Below, piece by piece: positions 27,521 to 37,144 of a stretch of 64,000 nucleotides of DNA. A model generated the notes under the pieces. The model saw only the letters and a program-made list of their open reading frames with translations. It searched no databases and was not told where the DNA came from. Position 1 is the first letter of the stretch; the number at the start of each line of letters is the position of its first letter. The position numbers were made by a program, and so were the translations under genes. Source of the DNA: Sphingomonas chungangi (GTDB taxonomy: Bacteria; Pseudomonadota; Alphaproteobacteria; Sphingomonadales; Sphingomonadaceae); the NCBI RefSeq assembly GCF_013778325.1, contig NZ_JACEIB010000025.1, forward strand, positions 213,371 to 277,370. Direction: 5' to 3'.

Positions 27521-30070
27521 ATGGAAAAGCGCTTCAACCCGCTCGCCGCCGACGGCCGCTGGCAACAGGCGTGGGACGAGGCACAGGCCTTCCGCGCCGA
27601 CGATCACTCGCCCAAGCCCAAATGCTACGTGCTGGAGATGTTCCCCTATCCGTCGGGGCGCATCCACATGGGCCATGTCCGCAACTATACGATGGGCGAC
27701 GTGCTGGCCCGCTACAAGCGGATGACGGGCCACGAGGTGCTCCACCCGATGGGGTGGGACGCTTTCGGCATGCCGGCCGAGAACGCCGCGATGGAGAAGA
27801 AGGTCCATCCCGGCGACTGGACCCGCGCCAACATCGCCGCGATGAAGGCGCAGCTGAAGCGTCTGGGCTTCGCGCTCGACTGGAGCCGCGAGCTGGCCAC
27901 CTGCGAGCCGGATTATTACGGCCACGAGCAGGCGCTGTTCCTGAAGATGCTCGAGGCCGGCCTCGTCTACCGCAAGGAGAGCGAGGTCAATTGGGACCCG
28001 GTCGACATGACCGTGCTCGCCAACGAGCAGGTGATCGACGGGCGCGGCTGGCGCTCCGGCGCGCTGGTCGAGCGGCGCAAGCTGGCGCAGTGGTTCCTCA
28101 AGATCACCGACTTCGCCGAGGATCTGCTCGACGGGCTGGATGCCCTGCCCGACTGGCCCGAGAAGGTGAAGCTGATGCAGGCCAACTGGATCGGCCGATC
28201 CAGGGGGCTGCGCTTCGGCTTCAAGCTGGATCAGGCGGCGGCCGGACATGACGGCATCGATGTCTATTCGACCCGTCCCGACACCATCTTCGGCGCGAGC
28301 TTCGTGGCGATCGCGGCGGATCACCCGCTGGCGCTGGCGCTGGCCGAGCAGGACTCGGCGCTTGCCGCCTTCGCCGAGGAGTGCCGCCGTACCGGCACCG
28401 CCGCCGAGGAGATCGAGACCGCCGAGAAGAAGGGCTACGATACCGGCCTCAACGCCGTCCATCCTTTCGACCCGGAGTGGAAGCTCCCCGTCTTCGTCGC
28501 GAACTTCGTGCTGATGGGTTACGGCACCGGCGCGGTGATGGGCGTGCCCGCGCACGACCAGCGCGACCTCGATTTCGCGCGCAAATACATGCTCCCCGTC
28601 CCCCGCGTCGTCGCGGCCGAGGGCGAGGCGGACAAGCCGATCCATGACGAGGCCTATACCGGCCCCGGCCGCCTCGTGAACTCGCACTTCCTCGATGGGA
28701 TGAGCGTGGACGAGGCCAAGGCCGCCGTCATTGCCAAGGCCGAGGATGGCGGCTGGGGCCAGGGCACCACCGTGTTCCGCCTGCGCGACTGGGGCGTCAG
28801 CCGCCAGCGTTACTGGGGCACGCCCATCCCGGTGATTCATTGCGCGGACTGCGGCATCGTGCCGGTGCCCGCCGACCAGCTGCCGGTGGTGCTGCCCGAG
28901 GACGTCAGCTTCGACGTGCCCGGCAACCCGCTCGATCGTCACCCGACCTGGCGCGATGTTAGCTGCCCCACCTGCGGTGCTGCGGCGAAGCGCGAGACCG
29001 ACACGCTCGATACCTTCGCGGATTCGAGCTGGTATTTCGTGCGTTTCGCCAGCCAGCCCGAGGACAAGCCATTCGACAAGGCCATCGCCGAGCAATGGCT
29101 GCCGGTCGGCCAGTATATTGGAGGTATCGAGCATGCGATCCTCCATCTCCTCTACGCCCGCTTCTGGACGCGTGCGCTGAAGCATCTCGGCATGCTGGAC
29201 TTCGCTGAGCCCTTCGGCGGCCTGTTCACACAGGGCATGGTGACGCACGAGACATACAGCGCGTCTCATTACGATCAGCCAGAGGGATCTGAGCCGGCAA
29301 AACTCTACTGGGTTGCACCTGAAGACGTCGAATATATCGATGGTAAGCCGGTCGAACGTGTTTCCGGCCGGCCGATCACCGTCGGCCGCGTCGAGAAGAT
29401 GTCCAAGTCCAAGAAGAACACGGTCGATCCCACCGCGATCATCGATCAGTACGGGGCGGACGCGGCGCGCTGGTTCATGCTGTCGGACAGCCCGCCCGAG
29501 CGCGACCTCGAATGGTCCGAAGCCGGAATCGAGGGCGCGTGGCGCTTCGTCCAGCGCGTCTGGCGCCTCGCCACCGATCGCGAGCCGGCGGCGGGCGAGG
29601 ACAAGGATCTCGATCGCAAGCTCCACAAGACCATCGCCGGCATCGCCGAGGATATCGAGGCGCTGAGCTTCAACAAGGCGGTTGCCAAGCTGTACGAGCT
29701 GGCCAACGCGCTGGAGAAGGCGCAGCCGTCAGCCAGCCGTACGCAGGCGATCGACGCAATGCTACTGCTGGTCGCGCCGATGATCCCGCATCTCGCCGAG
29801 GAAGCGTGGTCCGCGCGGGGCCATGAGGGCCTGATCGCGCTCGCCGACTGGCCGAAGGTCGATCCGGCGCTGCTGGTCGACGACGAGGTTACCATCGCCA
29901 TCCAGGTCAACGGCAAGCTGCGGGACACGCTGACGGCTCCCAAGGGCGCCGACAAGGCCTCGCTGGAGGCGATGGCGCTGGAGTCTGAGAAGATCATCGC
30001 CTTCCTCGAAGGCAAGGCGCCAAAGAAGGTTATCGTCGTCCCCGATCGTCTGGTCAATCTGGTCGCATGA
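27521..30070 (+). CDS. leuS: Leucyl-tRNA synthetase
   Basis: 849 residues, class Ia synthetase. HMGH (49-52) is the HIGH-type motif, the editing domain lies around 220-415 (for example [14 protein letters not shown]), and KMSKSKKN is at about 626-633. AAAAGGA precedes the ATG at good spacing. Followed by lptE with an ATGA overlap. Confidence 0.98.
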   Translation: MEKRFNPLAADGRWQQAWDEAQAFRADDHSPKPKCYVLEMFPYPSGRIHMGHVRNYTMGDVLARYKRMTGHEVLHPMGWDAFGMPAENAAMEKKVHPGDWTRANIAAMKAQLKRLGFALDWSRELATCEPDYYGHEQALFLKMLEAGLVYRKESEVNWDPVDMTVLANEQVIDGRGWRSGALVERRKLAQWFLKITDFAEDLLDGLDALPDWPEKVKLMQANWIGRSRGLRFGFKLDQAAAGHDGIDVYSTRPDTIFGASFVAIAADHPLALALAEQDSALAAFAEECRRTGTAAEEIETAEKKGYDTGLNAVHPFDPEWKLPVFVANFVLMGYGTGAVMGVPAHDQRDLDFARKYMLPVPRVVAAEGEADKPIHDEAYTGPGRLVNSHFLDGMSVDEAKAAVIAKAEDGGWGQGTTVFRLRDWGVSRQRYWGTPIPVIHCADCGIVPVPADQLPVVLPEDVSFDVPGNPLDRHPTWRDVSCPTCGAAAKRETDTLDTFADSSWYFVRFASQPEDKPFDKAIAEQWLPVGQYIGGIEHAILHLLYARFWTRALKHLGMLDFAEPFGGLFTQGMVTHETYSASHYDQPEGSEPAKLYWVAPEDVEYIDGKPVERVSGRPITVGRVEKMSKSKKNTVDPTAIIDQYGADAARWFMLSDSPPERDLEWSEAGIEGAWRFVQRVWRLATDREPAAGEDKDLDRKLHKTIAGIAEDIEALSFNKAVAKLYELANALEKAQPSASRTQAIDAMLLLVAPMIPHLAEEAWSARGHEGLIALADWPKVDPALLVDDEVTIAIQVNGKLRDTLTAPKGADKASLEAMALESEKIIAFLEGKAPKKVIVVPDRLVNLVA

Positions 30071-30567
30071 AGCGGATCGCCGCCCTCCTCCTCCTTTTGC
30101 CGCTCGCCGGTTGCGGCCTGCATCCGCTCTACGAGAGCGGCACGCATGGGCCGGTTGCGGCCAAGCTGTCGCAGATCGAGGTCGGGCCGATCAGCGGCCA
30201 ATCGGGCTGGCTGATGCGAAACGCGCTGAACGATCGGTTGGGTGCCACCGGACATAGTGATGCGCCGCGCTACAAGCTGGTAGTCGATCTCAGCGACGAC
30301 ATCACTGGGCTCGGCATCAACCAGGAAGGCACCGTCACCCGCGAGCGGCGGACGCTGCGCGCGCGTTTTCGCCTCATCACCAACGATTCGGCGGGCACCA
30401 CGCTGCTCGACGCCAGCGCCGGTTCGGATGCCGGGATCGATTCGGTGAGTTCGGATTACGCCACGGTTGCCGCGGAACAGACCGCGCTCGAAAATCTCGT
30501 CAACGACGTGGCCGATCAGATCGTCGCGCGCGTCGCCGTCTTCGCGCGGCACAACAAGGGCCGCTGA
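30067..30567 (+). CDS. lptE: LPS assembly lipoprotein LptE
   Basis: 166 residues with lipoprotein signal [22 protein letters not shown], the hallmark C-G-(F/L)-x-P-L-Y start of LptE. LptE plugs the LptD barrel that inserts lipopolysaccharide in the outer membrane. Position between leuS and holA is the standard location of lptE. Overlaps both neighbours (ATGA and TGATG). Confidence 0.93.
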   Translation: MKRIAALLLLLPLAGCGLHPLYESGTHGPVAAKLSQIEVGPISGQSGWLMRNALNDRLGATGHSDAPRYKLVVDLSDDITGLGINQEGTVTRERRTLRARFRLITNDSAGTTLLDASAGSDAGIDSVSSDYATVAAEQTALENLVNDVADQIVARVAVFARHNKGR

Positions 30568-31592
30568 TGGCGGCGAAAGACGCCACGATCCGGGCCGCAC
30601 TCGACAAGGTCGATCCATCGATACGCTGTTACCTGCTCTACGGCCCGGATGAATCCGCGTCCCGCGCCCTGGCGCGGCGGCTGGCGACCGCGATGGGGCC
30701 GGAGGCCGAGCGGATCGATCTCGAACAGGGGCAGATCATCTCCGACCCCGCTCTGCTGACCGATGAGGCCGCGTCGATCTCGATGTTCGGCGGCCCGCGT
30801 CATATCCGTGTCGAAGGCGCGACCGACAGCTGTCTCGCGGCGGTGGAGGCGCTGCTGGAGGCGCCCGCGGCGGGCAATCCCGTGGTGCTGATCGGAGGCG
30901 CGCTGCGAAAGGATGCGAAGCTGGTCAAGCTGATGAGCAGCCATCCGGCGGCGATGCAGCATGTCAGCTATTTGCCCGATGCGGGCGATATCGATCAGGT
31001 GGCAATGGAGCTTGGCCGCGATCAGGGCTTGCGCATCGGTCGCGATGTCGCGCGTCGTCTCTCGGCCTCGGCGGGCGGCGATCGTGCCGTGCTGGCGTCC
31101 GAAATCGAGAAACTGGCGCTCTACGCCGACGCCTCGCCGGAACGGCCGAAGGATGCCGAGCACGCGATGCTCGACGCGGTCGGCGCCGACATGGGCGAGG
31201 CCGACCTCTCCCGTTTCACCGATGCCGTTCTGGGCGGTGACGAGTCCGTGCTCGATGTCGAGGTGACACGGTTGGTACAGGAAGGGCGCGAAGGAGTCGG
31301 ACTGGTGCGCGCCCTGCTCCCGCAGCTTGTCCAGTTGGCGGCGATCCGCATGGAAATCGATCGCGGGGCCTCACCGTCCCAAGCCGTAGATAAAGCCGGC
31401 CGCGCGATATTCTGGAAACAGAAGGACAAGATGGCCGGCTATGCGATGCGCTGGTCCTCCGCCCGCATTGCGCGCGCGATCGAGCGCATTTCGGAAGCCG
31501 GGCGCGAGATCATGCGCGCGGCGGGTCCCGGCCCGATCGCCGTGGAATCCGAGCTTTTCATCATTGCCCGTCAGGCGGGACGACGCCGCTAG
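30567..31592 (+). CDS. holA: DNA polymerase III subunit delta
   Basis: 341 residues; clamp-loader delta subunit that opens the beta clamp. The N-terminal domain has CYLLYGPDESASRALARRL, the middle LRKDAKLVKLM and LSASAGGDRAVLASEIEKLALY, and the C-terminal helices include AGYAMRWSSARIARAIERI. Start overlaps the lptE stop by one base. Its stop abuts the convergent parB. Confidence 0.93.
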   Translation: MAAKDATIRAALDKVDPSIRCYLLYGPDESASRALARRLATAMGPEAERIDLEQGQIISDPALLTDEAASISMFGGPRHIRVEGATDSCLAAVEALLEAPAAGNPVVLIGGALRKDAKLVKLMSSHPAAMQHVSYLPDAGDIDQVAMELGRDQGLRIGRDVARRLSASAGGDRAVLASEIEKLALYADASPERPKDAEHAMLDAVGADMGEADLSRFTDAVLGGDESVLDVEVTRLVQEGREGVGLVRALLPQLVQLAAIRMEIDRGASPSQAVDKAGRAIFWKQKDKMAGYAMRWSSARIARAIERISEAGREIMRAAGPGPIAVESELFIIARQAGRRR

Positions 31593-32492
31593 CTAGATCC
31601 GCTCGCCGCTCAGCCGCTGGCAGATCATGTCGAGCTGGTCGAGACTTGAATAGGACAAGGTGACGGTGCCCCCCTCCCCGGCATGCGCGATCCGCACGGC
31701 AAGACCGAGCATGTCACCGAGCTGGCGTTCCAATGCGACGATGTCGGCATCGCCGGAAGGCTTGGCCTTGAGCGACCGCTCCTTCGTTGTGCCGCCCTTA
31801 GCCGAACGGGCGAGCTTTTCCGTATCGCGCACCGACAGACCGCGCTTGATCACTTCGGCGGCGAGCTTTTCAGGATCTTCGGCGGTGATCAGAGCGCGGG
31901 CATGACCCATGCTGAGGTTGCCGTTCGCGACTTCCTGCCGGACCTTCCCTGGAAGATCCAGCAATCTCAGTAGGTTGGTGACATGACTGCGTGATTTGTG
32001 GACCAGCTTGCCCAATGCTTCCTGCGTATGCCCGAAATCCGAGACGAGCCGCTGATAGGCCTCGGCCTCTTCGATCGCGTTGAGATCGGCGCGCTGGATG
32101 TTCTCGATGATCGCGATTTCGAGAGTTTCGGTGTCGTTGAGATCGCGAACCAGCGCCGGCACTTCGTGCAGCCGGGCGCGCTGGGCTGCCCGCCAGCGCC
32201 GTTCGCCGGCGACGATCTGGTAGCCGGTTCCGATCTTGCGGACCACGATCGGCTGGAGCAGTCCGCGCTCGGCGATCGATTGGGCCAGTTCCTCCAGCTT
32301 TTCCTCGTCGAAATGTCGGCGCGGCTGGTCCGGGTGCGGGCGGATATCTGCGATCGGAAGCAGCCGCACACCTTCGGCACGGAGCTCTCCGGCTTCGATC
32401 GGCTGTTCGCGTTCGACCTCGCCCAGCAGGGCGGAAAGACCGCGGCCCAGTCCGGAGGGGCGCCGCCGGGCGGGGGTGGGCTCCGTGCTCAT
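31593..32492 (-). CDS. parB: Chromosome-partitioning protein ParB
   Basis: 299 residues; CTP-dependent clamp that loads at parS and spreads. N-terminal RRRPSGLGRGLSALLGE, ParB/Srx domain with GERRWRAAQ (CTP-binding motif region) and IIENIQRADLN, then a helix-turn-helix TQEALGKLVHKSRSHVTNLLRLL and a C-terminal dimer domain. ATGA overlap with parA. Three candidate target sites lie within 6 kb. Confidence 0.96.
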   Translation of the reverse strand: MSTEPTPARRRPSGLGRGLSALLGEVEREQPIEAGELRAEGVRLLPIADIRPHPDQPRRHFDEEKLEELAQSIAERGLLQPIVVRKIGTGYQIVAGERRWRAAQRARLHEVPALVRDLNDTETLEIAIIENIQRADLNAIEEAEAYQRLVSDFGHTQEALGKLVHKSRSHVTNLLRLLDLPGKVRQEVANGNLSMGHARALITAEDPEKLAAEVIKRGLSVRDTEKLARSAKGGTTKERSLKAKPSGDADIVALERQLGDMLGLAVRIAHAGEGGTVTLSYSSLDQLDMICQRLSGERI

Positions 32493-33274
32493 GCCGCAGC
32501 AAGCTCCCGCAGCGGCAAGCGCGCCATCAACTCGCGGGCGAGAGCGATATACGCCTCCGATCCGGAACAGCGATGATCGTAAATCAGCGCTGGCAAGCCG
32601 TGGCTTGGGGCTTCGGACAGGCGCACGTTGCGCGGGATGCTGGTCTCGAAAACCAGCTTGCCAAGCGCGGCCCGAACATCGGCGGCGACCTGTTCGGACA
32701 GACGGTTGCGGCGATCGTACATGGTCAGCGCCACGCCCAGGATCTGGAGCCCTGGATTGAAGCGCGCACGGATCCGCTCGATCGTCTGAAGCAGCTGGCT
32801 CAAACCTTCGAGGGCGAAGAATTCGCATTGCAGGGGGACAAGCAACGAGTTGGCGGCGCTCATCGCGTTGACGGTCAGCAGGCCTAAAGACGGCGGGCAA
32901 TCGATCATCACCACGTCCCAGCGACCGGCCGGGGCCTCCGACAGCGCGATATCGAGTCGGTGCGCGCGCCGCTCGATGTCGACCAGCTCGATTTCAGCCC
33001 CCGATAGATCGACCGTCGATGCCACGAGATCCAGGCGCGGCACCCGCGTCGGGATGACCGCTTCGGCGATGTCGCAATTGCCGACCAGCAGATCGTAACT
33101 CGATCGTTTGCGCAGCGCACGATCGATACCCAGGCCGGTTGAAGCGTTGCCCTGTGGATCGAGATCGATGACCAGCACCTTCCATCCGGTAGCTGCCAGC
33201 GCTGTGCCGATATTGATGGTTGTGGTCGTCTTGCCGACCCCGCCCTTCTGGTTGGCAACCGCGATACGAATCAT
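32489..33274 (-). CDS. parA: Chromosome-partitioning ATPase ParA
   Basis: 261 residues; deviant Walker ATPase that segregates origins by DNA-bound gradients. Deviant Walker A KGGVGKTTT at residues 10-18, DLDPQGNAST (A'), and the Walker B region VVMIDCPPSLG are present. Overlaps both rsmG and parB by ATGA, so all are one - strand operon. Confidence 0.97.
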   Translation of the reverse strand: MIRIAVANQKGGVGKTTTTINIGTALAATGWKVLVIDLDPQGNASTGLGIDRALRKRSSYDLLVGNCDIAEAVIPTRVPRLDLVASTVDLSGAEIELVDIERRAHRLDIALSEAPAGRWDVVMIDCPPSLGLLTVNAMSAANSLLVPLQCEFFALEGLSQLLQTIERIRARFNPGLQILGVALTMYDRRNRLSEQVAADVRAALGKLVFETSIPRNVRLSEAPSHGLPALIYDHRCSGSEAYIALARELMARLPLRELAAA

Positions 33275-33858
33275 CGAGTTCGTCTCCGTCGAACGCCCTC
33301 GGCGATGACGATGGCCGCTTCGGCATCGGTCACGCTCGGAACGAGGCGGAAATCACCCTGCCATGTTCGGCGGGCTTCTTCCAGTTCCGATGCGGCGCCA
33401 CGGCCCTTTGGCAGCACCCATCGTGTTTTTTCGTCGGCAAGATGATGGGAGATGGTGAACAGGGTCGAGAGATTGGCCACCGCGCGCGCCGTTATGTTGG
33501 CGACGGGTGGAAGTGCGACGCGCTCGACCTTCTCGGCATGGACAACGACGTTGCTAAGTCCGAGCGCGTTCGCCGCATCGCGGAGAAACTGGGCACGCTT
33601 GGCGCGCGGCTCCACGAGATGGACAGGCGTCGTCAGTCCGCAGGCGATGACCAAGCCGGGAAAGCCGCCGCCAGAGCCGATATCGAGCAAAGAACCGTCC
33701 CGAATATGCCGGCCGAGTTGTAACGAATCGGCGATGTGCCGTTCGTCAAAAGACTCGATCGTCGAGGCAGCAACAAGATTTTGCCGCTCGTTCTCCGCGA
33801 TAACGAGGGCCTTCAGGGTCGTAATTTGCGCGGATGTTTCACGTGGAACGTCGGTCAT
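33271..33858 (-). CDS. rsmG: 16S rRNA (guanine(527)-N7)-methyltransferase RsmG
   Basis: 195 residues; methylates G527 of 16S rRNA with S-adenosylmethionine. SAM-binding LLDIGSGGGFPGL near residues 58-70 and LVEPRAKRAQFLRD follow the family; ERIxDS-type ERHIADSL is present. The N-terminal VPRETS codons contain a parS palindrome. Overlaps mnmG and parA by ATGA. Confidence 0.95.
   Translation of the reverse strand: MTDVPRETSAQITTLKALVIAENERQNLVAASTIESFDERHIADSLQLGRHIRDGSLLDIGSGGGFPGLVIACGLTTPVHLVEPRAKRAQFLRDAANALGLSNVVVHAEKVERVALPPVANITARAVANLSTLFTISHHLADEKTRWVLPKGRGAASELEEARRTWQGDFRLVPSVTDAEAAIVIAEGVRRRRTR
33835..33850. promoter_or_regulatory. parS centromere-like site 1
   Basis: TGTTTCACGTGGAACG matches the near-universal ParB site core GTTTCACGTGAAAC / GTTCCACGTGGAAC at all but the flanks. 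It lies within the first codons of rsmG, 560 bases from the parA start. The same location in rsmG is known in other alphaproteobacteria. Confidence 0.85.
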
Positions 33859-35576
33859 GCAACGGCACGGGCGGCGACGAGAAGCGCGGTCAGGGCGGCC
33901 GGCGTAATGCCATTGATCCGAGACGCCTGCTCCACCGAATCGGGGCGCGCCAGGGACAGTCGCTCGATCATCTCGGAGGATAGGCCGCCAACGGACATGA
34001 AATCAAATCCGACCGGCAGGCGCGTACGGTCCGATCTTAGCCGCGCCACTTCGGAACGCTGTCGCTGCACATAAGGCGCGTAGTGGCGATCCGTCTCGAT
34101 CTCCTCGCGTATGGCACGCGGAATATCCTCGCTGCCGGCATCCTCGTTCCCGGCAAGCGCCGCCGCTCGTTTCCTTTGTAGCGCACGACGCTCCATGGCA
34201 ACCGCCTTGGCGTCGCTTATCGCGCCACTTGCGACGGCCGTAACCCGCAATCGCGCTTCCGCATTGTCGGCCCGGAGGTGGAGGCGGTGCTCAGCCCGCG
34301 AGGTGAGCATTCGATACGGCTCGGTAACGCCTTGCAGAGTGAGATCATCGACAAGGACACCGATGTAGCTCGATGTTCGATCGAAGATGGGCGCGGGGCG
34401 ATCCAAAGCGCGGCAGGCGGCAGACAGACCTGCGACGAGGCCCTGTGCGGCCGCCTCCTCATAACCCGTCGTTCCATTGATCTGGCCCGCCATGAACAGA
34501 CCCTCGACGTCGCGCACCCCCAATTCCCTTGAGAGAATACGGGGGTCGATGTGATCGTATTCGACCGCATATCCCGGCACGACGATCTCCGCTTTTTCGA
34601 GCGCCGGAATCGAGTGGATAAACGCTTGCTGAGTGTCAGCCGAAAGGGACGTCGAAATTCCGTTGGGATAGATCAGGCATCCGTTCAGCGTCTCCGGTTC
34701 GAGAAAAATCTGATGACTGTCCCGATCGGCGAAACGCCGGATCTTATCCTCGATCGACGGGCAGTAACGTGGTCCCCGCCCTTCGATATCGCCGCTGAAG
34801 AGCGGGGAATCGCCGAAGCCCGCGCGGATGATCTCGTGGGTTGTCGGCAGGGTTCGCGTGATGCCGCAGAACAGCTGGGTGTTGCGACGCGCTGGCGCAT
34901 CGGCGGACATGTGCCAAGGCTCGGTGTCCGAAGCCTGGCGAGCGGCGCGCGACCAATCGATCGTTCGCCCGTCGAGCCGCGGCGGCGTTCCCGTCTTGAG
35001 CCTTCGGATCGGGAGAGACAGGGAGCGAAGCTGCTGCGAGAGCCGATGAGCACCGGATTCGCCGATCCGTCCGCCGTCGAACCGTTCCTTACCACGGAAT
35101 AATCGGCCGCCGAGGAATGTGCCCGTGGCCAAGATGACCGCTTTCGCGGCTATAACATCGCCGCTCGCCAAATGGACGCCCGAGAGCTTTCCACCATTGA
35201 AGTCGAGTTCGATCACCTCTCCTTCGACGATTTTAAGCGTTGGGAAGTCCTTCATGCGGCGCTGAATGGATTGGCGGAACAGATTGCGATCCGCCTGGAC
35301 GCGCGGTCCTCGTACCGCAGCGCCTTTGCTGGCGTTCAGCATGCGATAGTGGATCGCCGCATCATCGGCTGCGGCGGCGATCAACCCATCGAATACGTCG
35401 ATCTCGCGAACGAGATGACCTTTGCCGACCCCACCGATGGCAGGGTTGCAAGACATCGAGCCGACGGCGGCTGCATTGATGGCGATGAGCGCCACACTGG
35501 CACCAAGCCGCGCCGCGACCGCCGCCGCCTCGCAACCTGCGTGGCCCCCGCCAACAACTACGACATCGAATTTCAT
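33855..35576 (-). CDS. mnmG: tRNA uridine-5-carboxymethylaminomethyl modification enzyme MnmG
   Basis: 573 residues; FAD-dependent half of the MnmE-MnmG complex that modifies wobble uridine. Start MKFDVVVVGGGHAGCEAA gives the FAD Rossmann loop, then SCNPAIGGVGKGHLVREIDV, GAAVRGPRVQADR and the IEGR-like PRYCPSIEDKI. The protein is somewhat shorter than typical MnmG (about 620), mainly at the C-terminal end. Confidence 0.96.
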   Translation of the reverse strand: MKFDVVVVGGGHAGCEAAAVAARLGASVALIAINAAAVGSMSCNPAIGGVGKGHLVREIDVFDGLIAAAADDAAIHYRMLNASKGAAVRGPRVQADRNLFRQSIQRRMKDFPTLKIVEGEVIELDFNGGKLSGVHLASGDVIAAKAVILATGTFLGGRLFRGKERFDGGRIGESGAHRLSQQLRSLSLPIRRLKTGTPPRLDGRTIDWSRAARQASDTEPWHMSADAPARRNTQLFCGITRTLPTTHEIIRAGFGDSPLFSGDIEGRGPRYCPSIEDKIRRFADRDSHQIFLEPETLNGCLIYPNGISTSLSADTQQAFIHSIPALEKAEIVVPGYAVEYDHIDPRILSRELGVRDVEGLFMAGQINGTTGYEEAAAQGLVAGLSAACRALDRPAPIFDRTSSYIGVLVDDLTLQGVTEPYRMLTSRAEHRLHLRADNAEARLRVTAVASGAISDAKAVAMERRALQRKRAAALAGNEDAGSEDIPRAIREEIETDRHYAPYVQRQRSEVARLRSDRTRLPVGFDFMSVGGLSSEMIERLSLARPDSVEQASRINGITPAALTALLVAARAVA

Positions 35577-35592
35577 AAGGTGTCAAAGACCA

Positions 35593-35608
35593 TGTTTCAC
35601 GTGGAACT
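35593..35608. promoter_or_regulatory. parS centromere-like site 2
   Basis: TGTTTCACGTGGAACT, with the same core as site 1, lies in the 32-base gap between the mnmE stop and the mnmG start. Being intergenic, its sequence is not explained by coding constraint, which strengthens the parS reading. Confidence 0.85.
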
Positions 35609-36895
35609 TTATTTGCCGAGGCAGAACCGGCCGAAGAGCGCATCGAGCATGTCCTCTACGCCGTCGCCGCCCAGCACCCGATCCAACTCACGTATAGCGA
35701 GACGGATGTGCTCGGCAACGAGGAGAGGATCCGTCGTCCCTACGGCGACGGACAGATCATTTCTCACCGCAGCCAGCGCCTGCCTATACCGACGATCGAA
35801 CGCCACCTCGCCCTGCAAAGGAATCATCGCGGCGGCCATCTCGACAAGCCGTTCCTGCAGCTGGACGATACCGGTATCTTTGTGCACGGATACCGCGAGG
35901 GTGCCGGGCCGGGCATCGGTCACATCGGCTTTTGCCGACACCGCGACGCAACGTTCGCTATCCCGGTCGGCAGCGAGATCGACCAGGATGTCGGCCAGTT
36001 CGGCCTCGTCCCGCGCCTTCCCGACGCCGATCTTTTCTATCGGATCGGCCGTGGTCCGAAGGCCTGCGGTATCGACGAGGAGGAATGGGATGCCATCGAT
36101 GGCGATCGGGCATTCGATCACATCCCGCGTGGTTCCCGCGATGTCCGAAACGATAGCAGCATCACGGCCAATGAGCTGGTTGAACAGCGTGGACTTGCCG
36201 GCATTGGGCGGGCCGATGATTGCAACCCGGATTCCCTCGCGCAATCTCTCCGCCGGCGCGAGCGCCAGCACGCGCTCGATCTCGCGAAGGAGTGTACGAA
36301 TCCCACCGATGACATAGACAGGGTCGCCGCCGACCTCCTCCTCGCCATCATAATCGATGGCGGCTTCGATCGCCGCGGCCACATGGGTCAATCGGCTCCT
36401 CCATTCATGGAGTCGCTGCGGGATAAAGCCGCGCTGTCGGCGGATCGCATCGCGGCGCTGACTTTCCGTTTCCGCGGCGAGAAGATCCGCCAGCCCTTCG
36501 ACCGCGCTGAGGTCCATTTTGCCGTTGAACAAAGCGCGGCGCGTGAATTCGCCGGGATCTGCCATCCGCAACCCGAGGCTTTGCAATGCTGCAAAGCAGG
36601 CATCGACCACGGCGCGGCTGCCGTGCAGGTGAATCTCGGCGACGTCCTCCCCGGTCACGGTGCGCGGGCCCGCGAACCAGAGCAGCATCGCCTGGTCGAG
36701 GATTTCGCCATCGTGGCGAAGTGTGCGCAAGGCGGCGCACCCCACCTCGGGGACGGCACCCGCAAGGTGATCGAGTGCGTCGCGCGCCCGTGGTCCGCTG
36801 ATCCTCACGATGGCGATCGCGGACGGCAGCGCTCCGCTGGACAGCGCGAAGATAGTGTCGGGATCGCGGCCCGAATTATTTTGAGCTCGTGCCAC
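35609..36895 (-). CDS. mnmE: tRNA modification GTPase MnmE
   Basis: 428 residues, GTG start. Tetrahydrofolate-binding N-terminal domain (DTIFALSSGALPSAIAIVRISGP; GEDVAEIHLHGS), GTPase domain with G1 GPPNAGKS (228-235), G2 GTTRD (254-258), G3 DTAG (275-278), and the C-terminal FCLGK required for activity. The G4 motif, normally NKxD, reads AKAD (321-324), so the guanine-specificity Asn is replaced by Ala. The GTPase is otherwise complete. Confidence 0.94.
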   Translation of the reverse strand: MARAQNNSGRDPDTIFALSSGALPSAIAIVRISGPRARDALDHLAGAVPEVGCAALRTLRHDGEILDQAMLLWFAGPRTVTGEDVAEIHLHGSRAVVDACFAALQSLGLRMADPGEFTRRALFNGKMDLSAVEGLADLLAAETESQRRDAIRRQRGFIPQRLHEWRSRLTHVAAAIEAAIDYDGEEEVGGDPVYVIGGIRTLLREIERVLALAPAERLREGIRVAIIGPPNAGKSTLFNQLIGRDAAIVSDIAGTTRDVIECPIAIDGIPFLLVDTAGLRTTADPIEKIGVGKARDEAELADILVDLAADRDSERCVAVSAKADVTDARPGTLAVSVHKDTGIVQLQERLVEMAAAMIPLQGEVAFDRRYRQALAAVRNDLSVAVGTTDPLLVAEHIRLAIRELDRVLGGDGVEDMLDALFGRFCLGK

Positions 36896-37115
36896 CCATA
36901 TTGTCCAGAAGCTGGCGCCATAGATTGAAGCCGGCCTCGCTCATCGGCCCCCAGCCCTGCATCATCGACTGGATGGTGTCGGGCGTGATCCCTTGCTCGA
37001 TCGCACCACGCATTTTGGCGAGATAGGCTTCATGGACGCTCGATAGGTCAGGAAGTCCCATGAAACGCCTTGCTTCCTCTGGCGTGCAATCCACATCGAC
37101 CGTGATCTTCACCAT
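36876..37115 (-). CDS. DUF6489 family protein
   Basis: 79 residues, start MVKITVDVDCTPEEARRFMGLPDLSSVHEAYLAKM, a small protein found mostly in sphingomonads and related groups; unknown function. The C-terminal part (MQGWGPMSEAGFNLWRQLL) reads as an amphipathic helix. It overlaps mnmE by 20 bases and lies 29 bases downstream of the L,D-transpeptidase gene on the - strand. Confidence 0.8.
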   Translation of the reverse strand: MVKITVDVDCTPEEARRFMGLPDLSSVHEAYLAKMRGAIEQGITPDTIQSMMQGWGPMSEAGFNLWRQLLDNMGGTSSK

Positions 37116-37144
37116 CGTCTCCAGCGCTGGGCGTCGTCCCAGTC

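Noticed and set aside
27341-29626. Long open frame of about 760 codons antisense to leuS
   Set aside because: High-GC codon bias keeps the opposite strand open; leuS is an unmistakable housekeeping gene and the antisense product has no family features.
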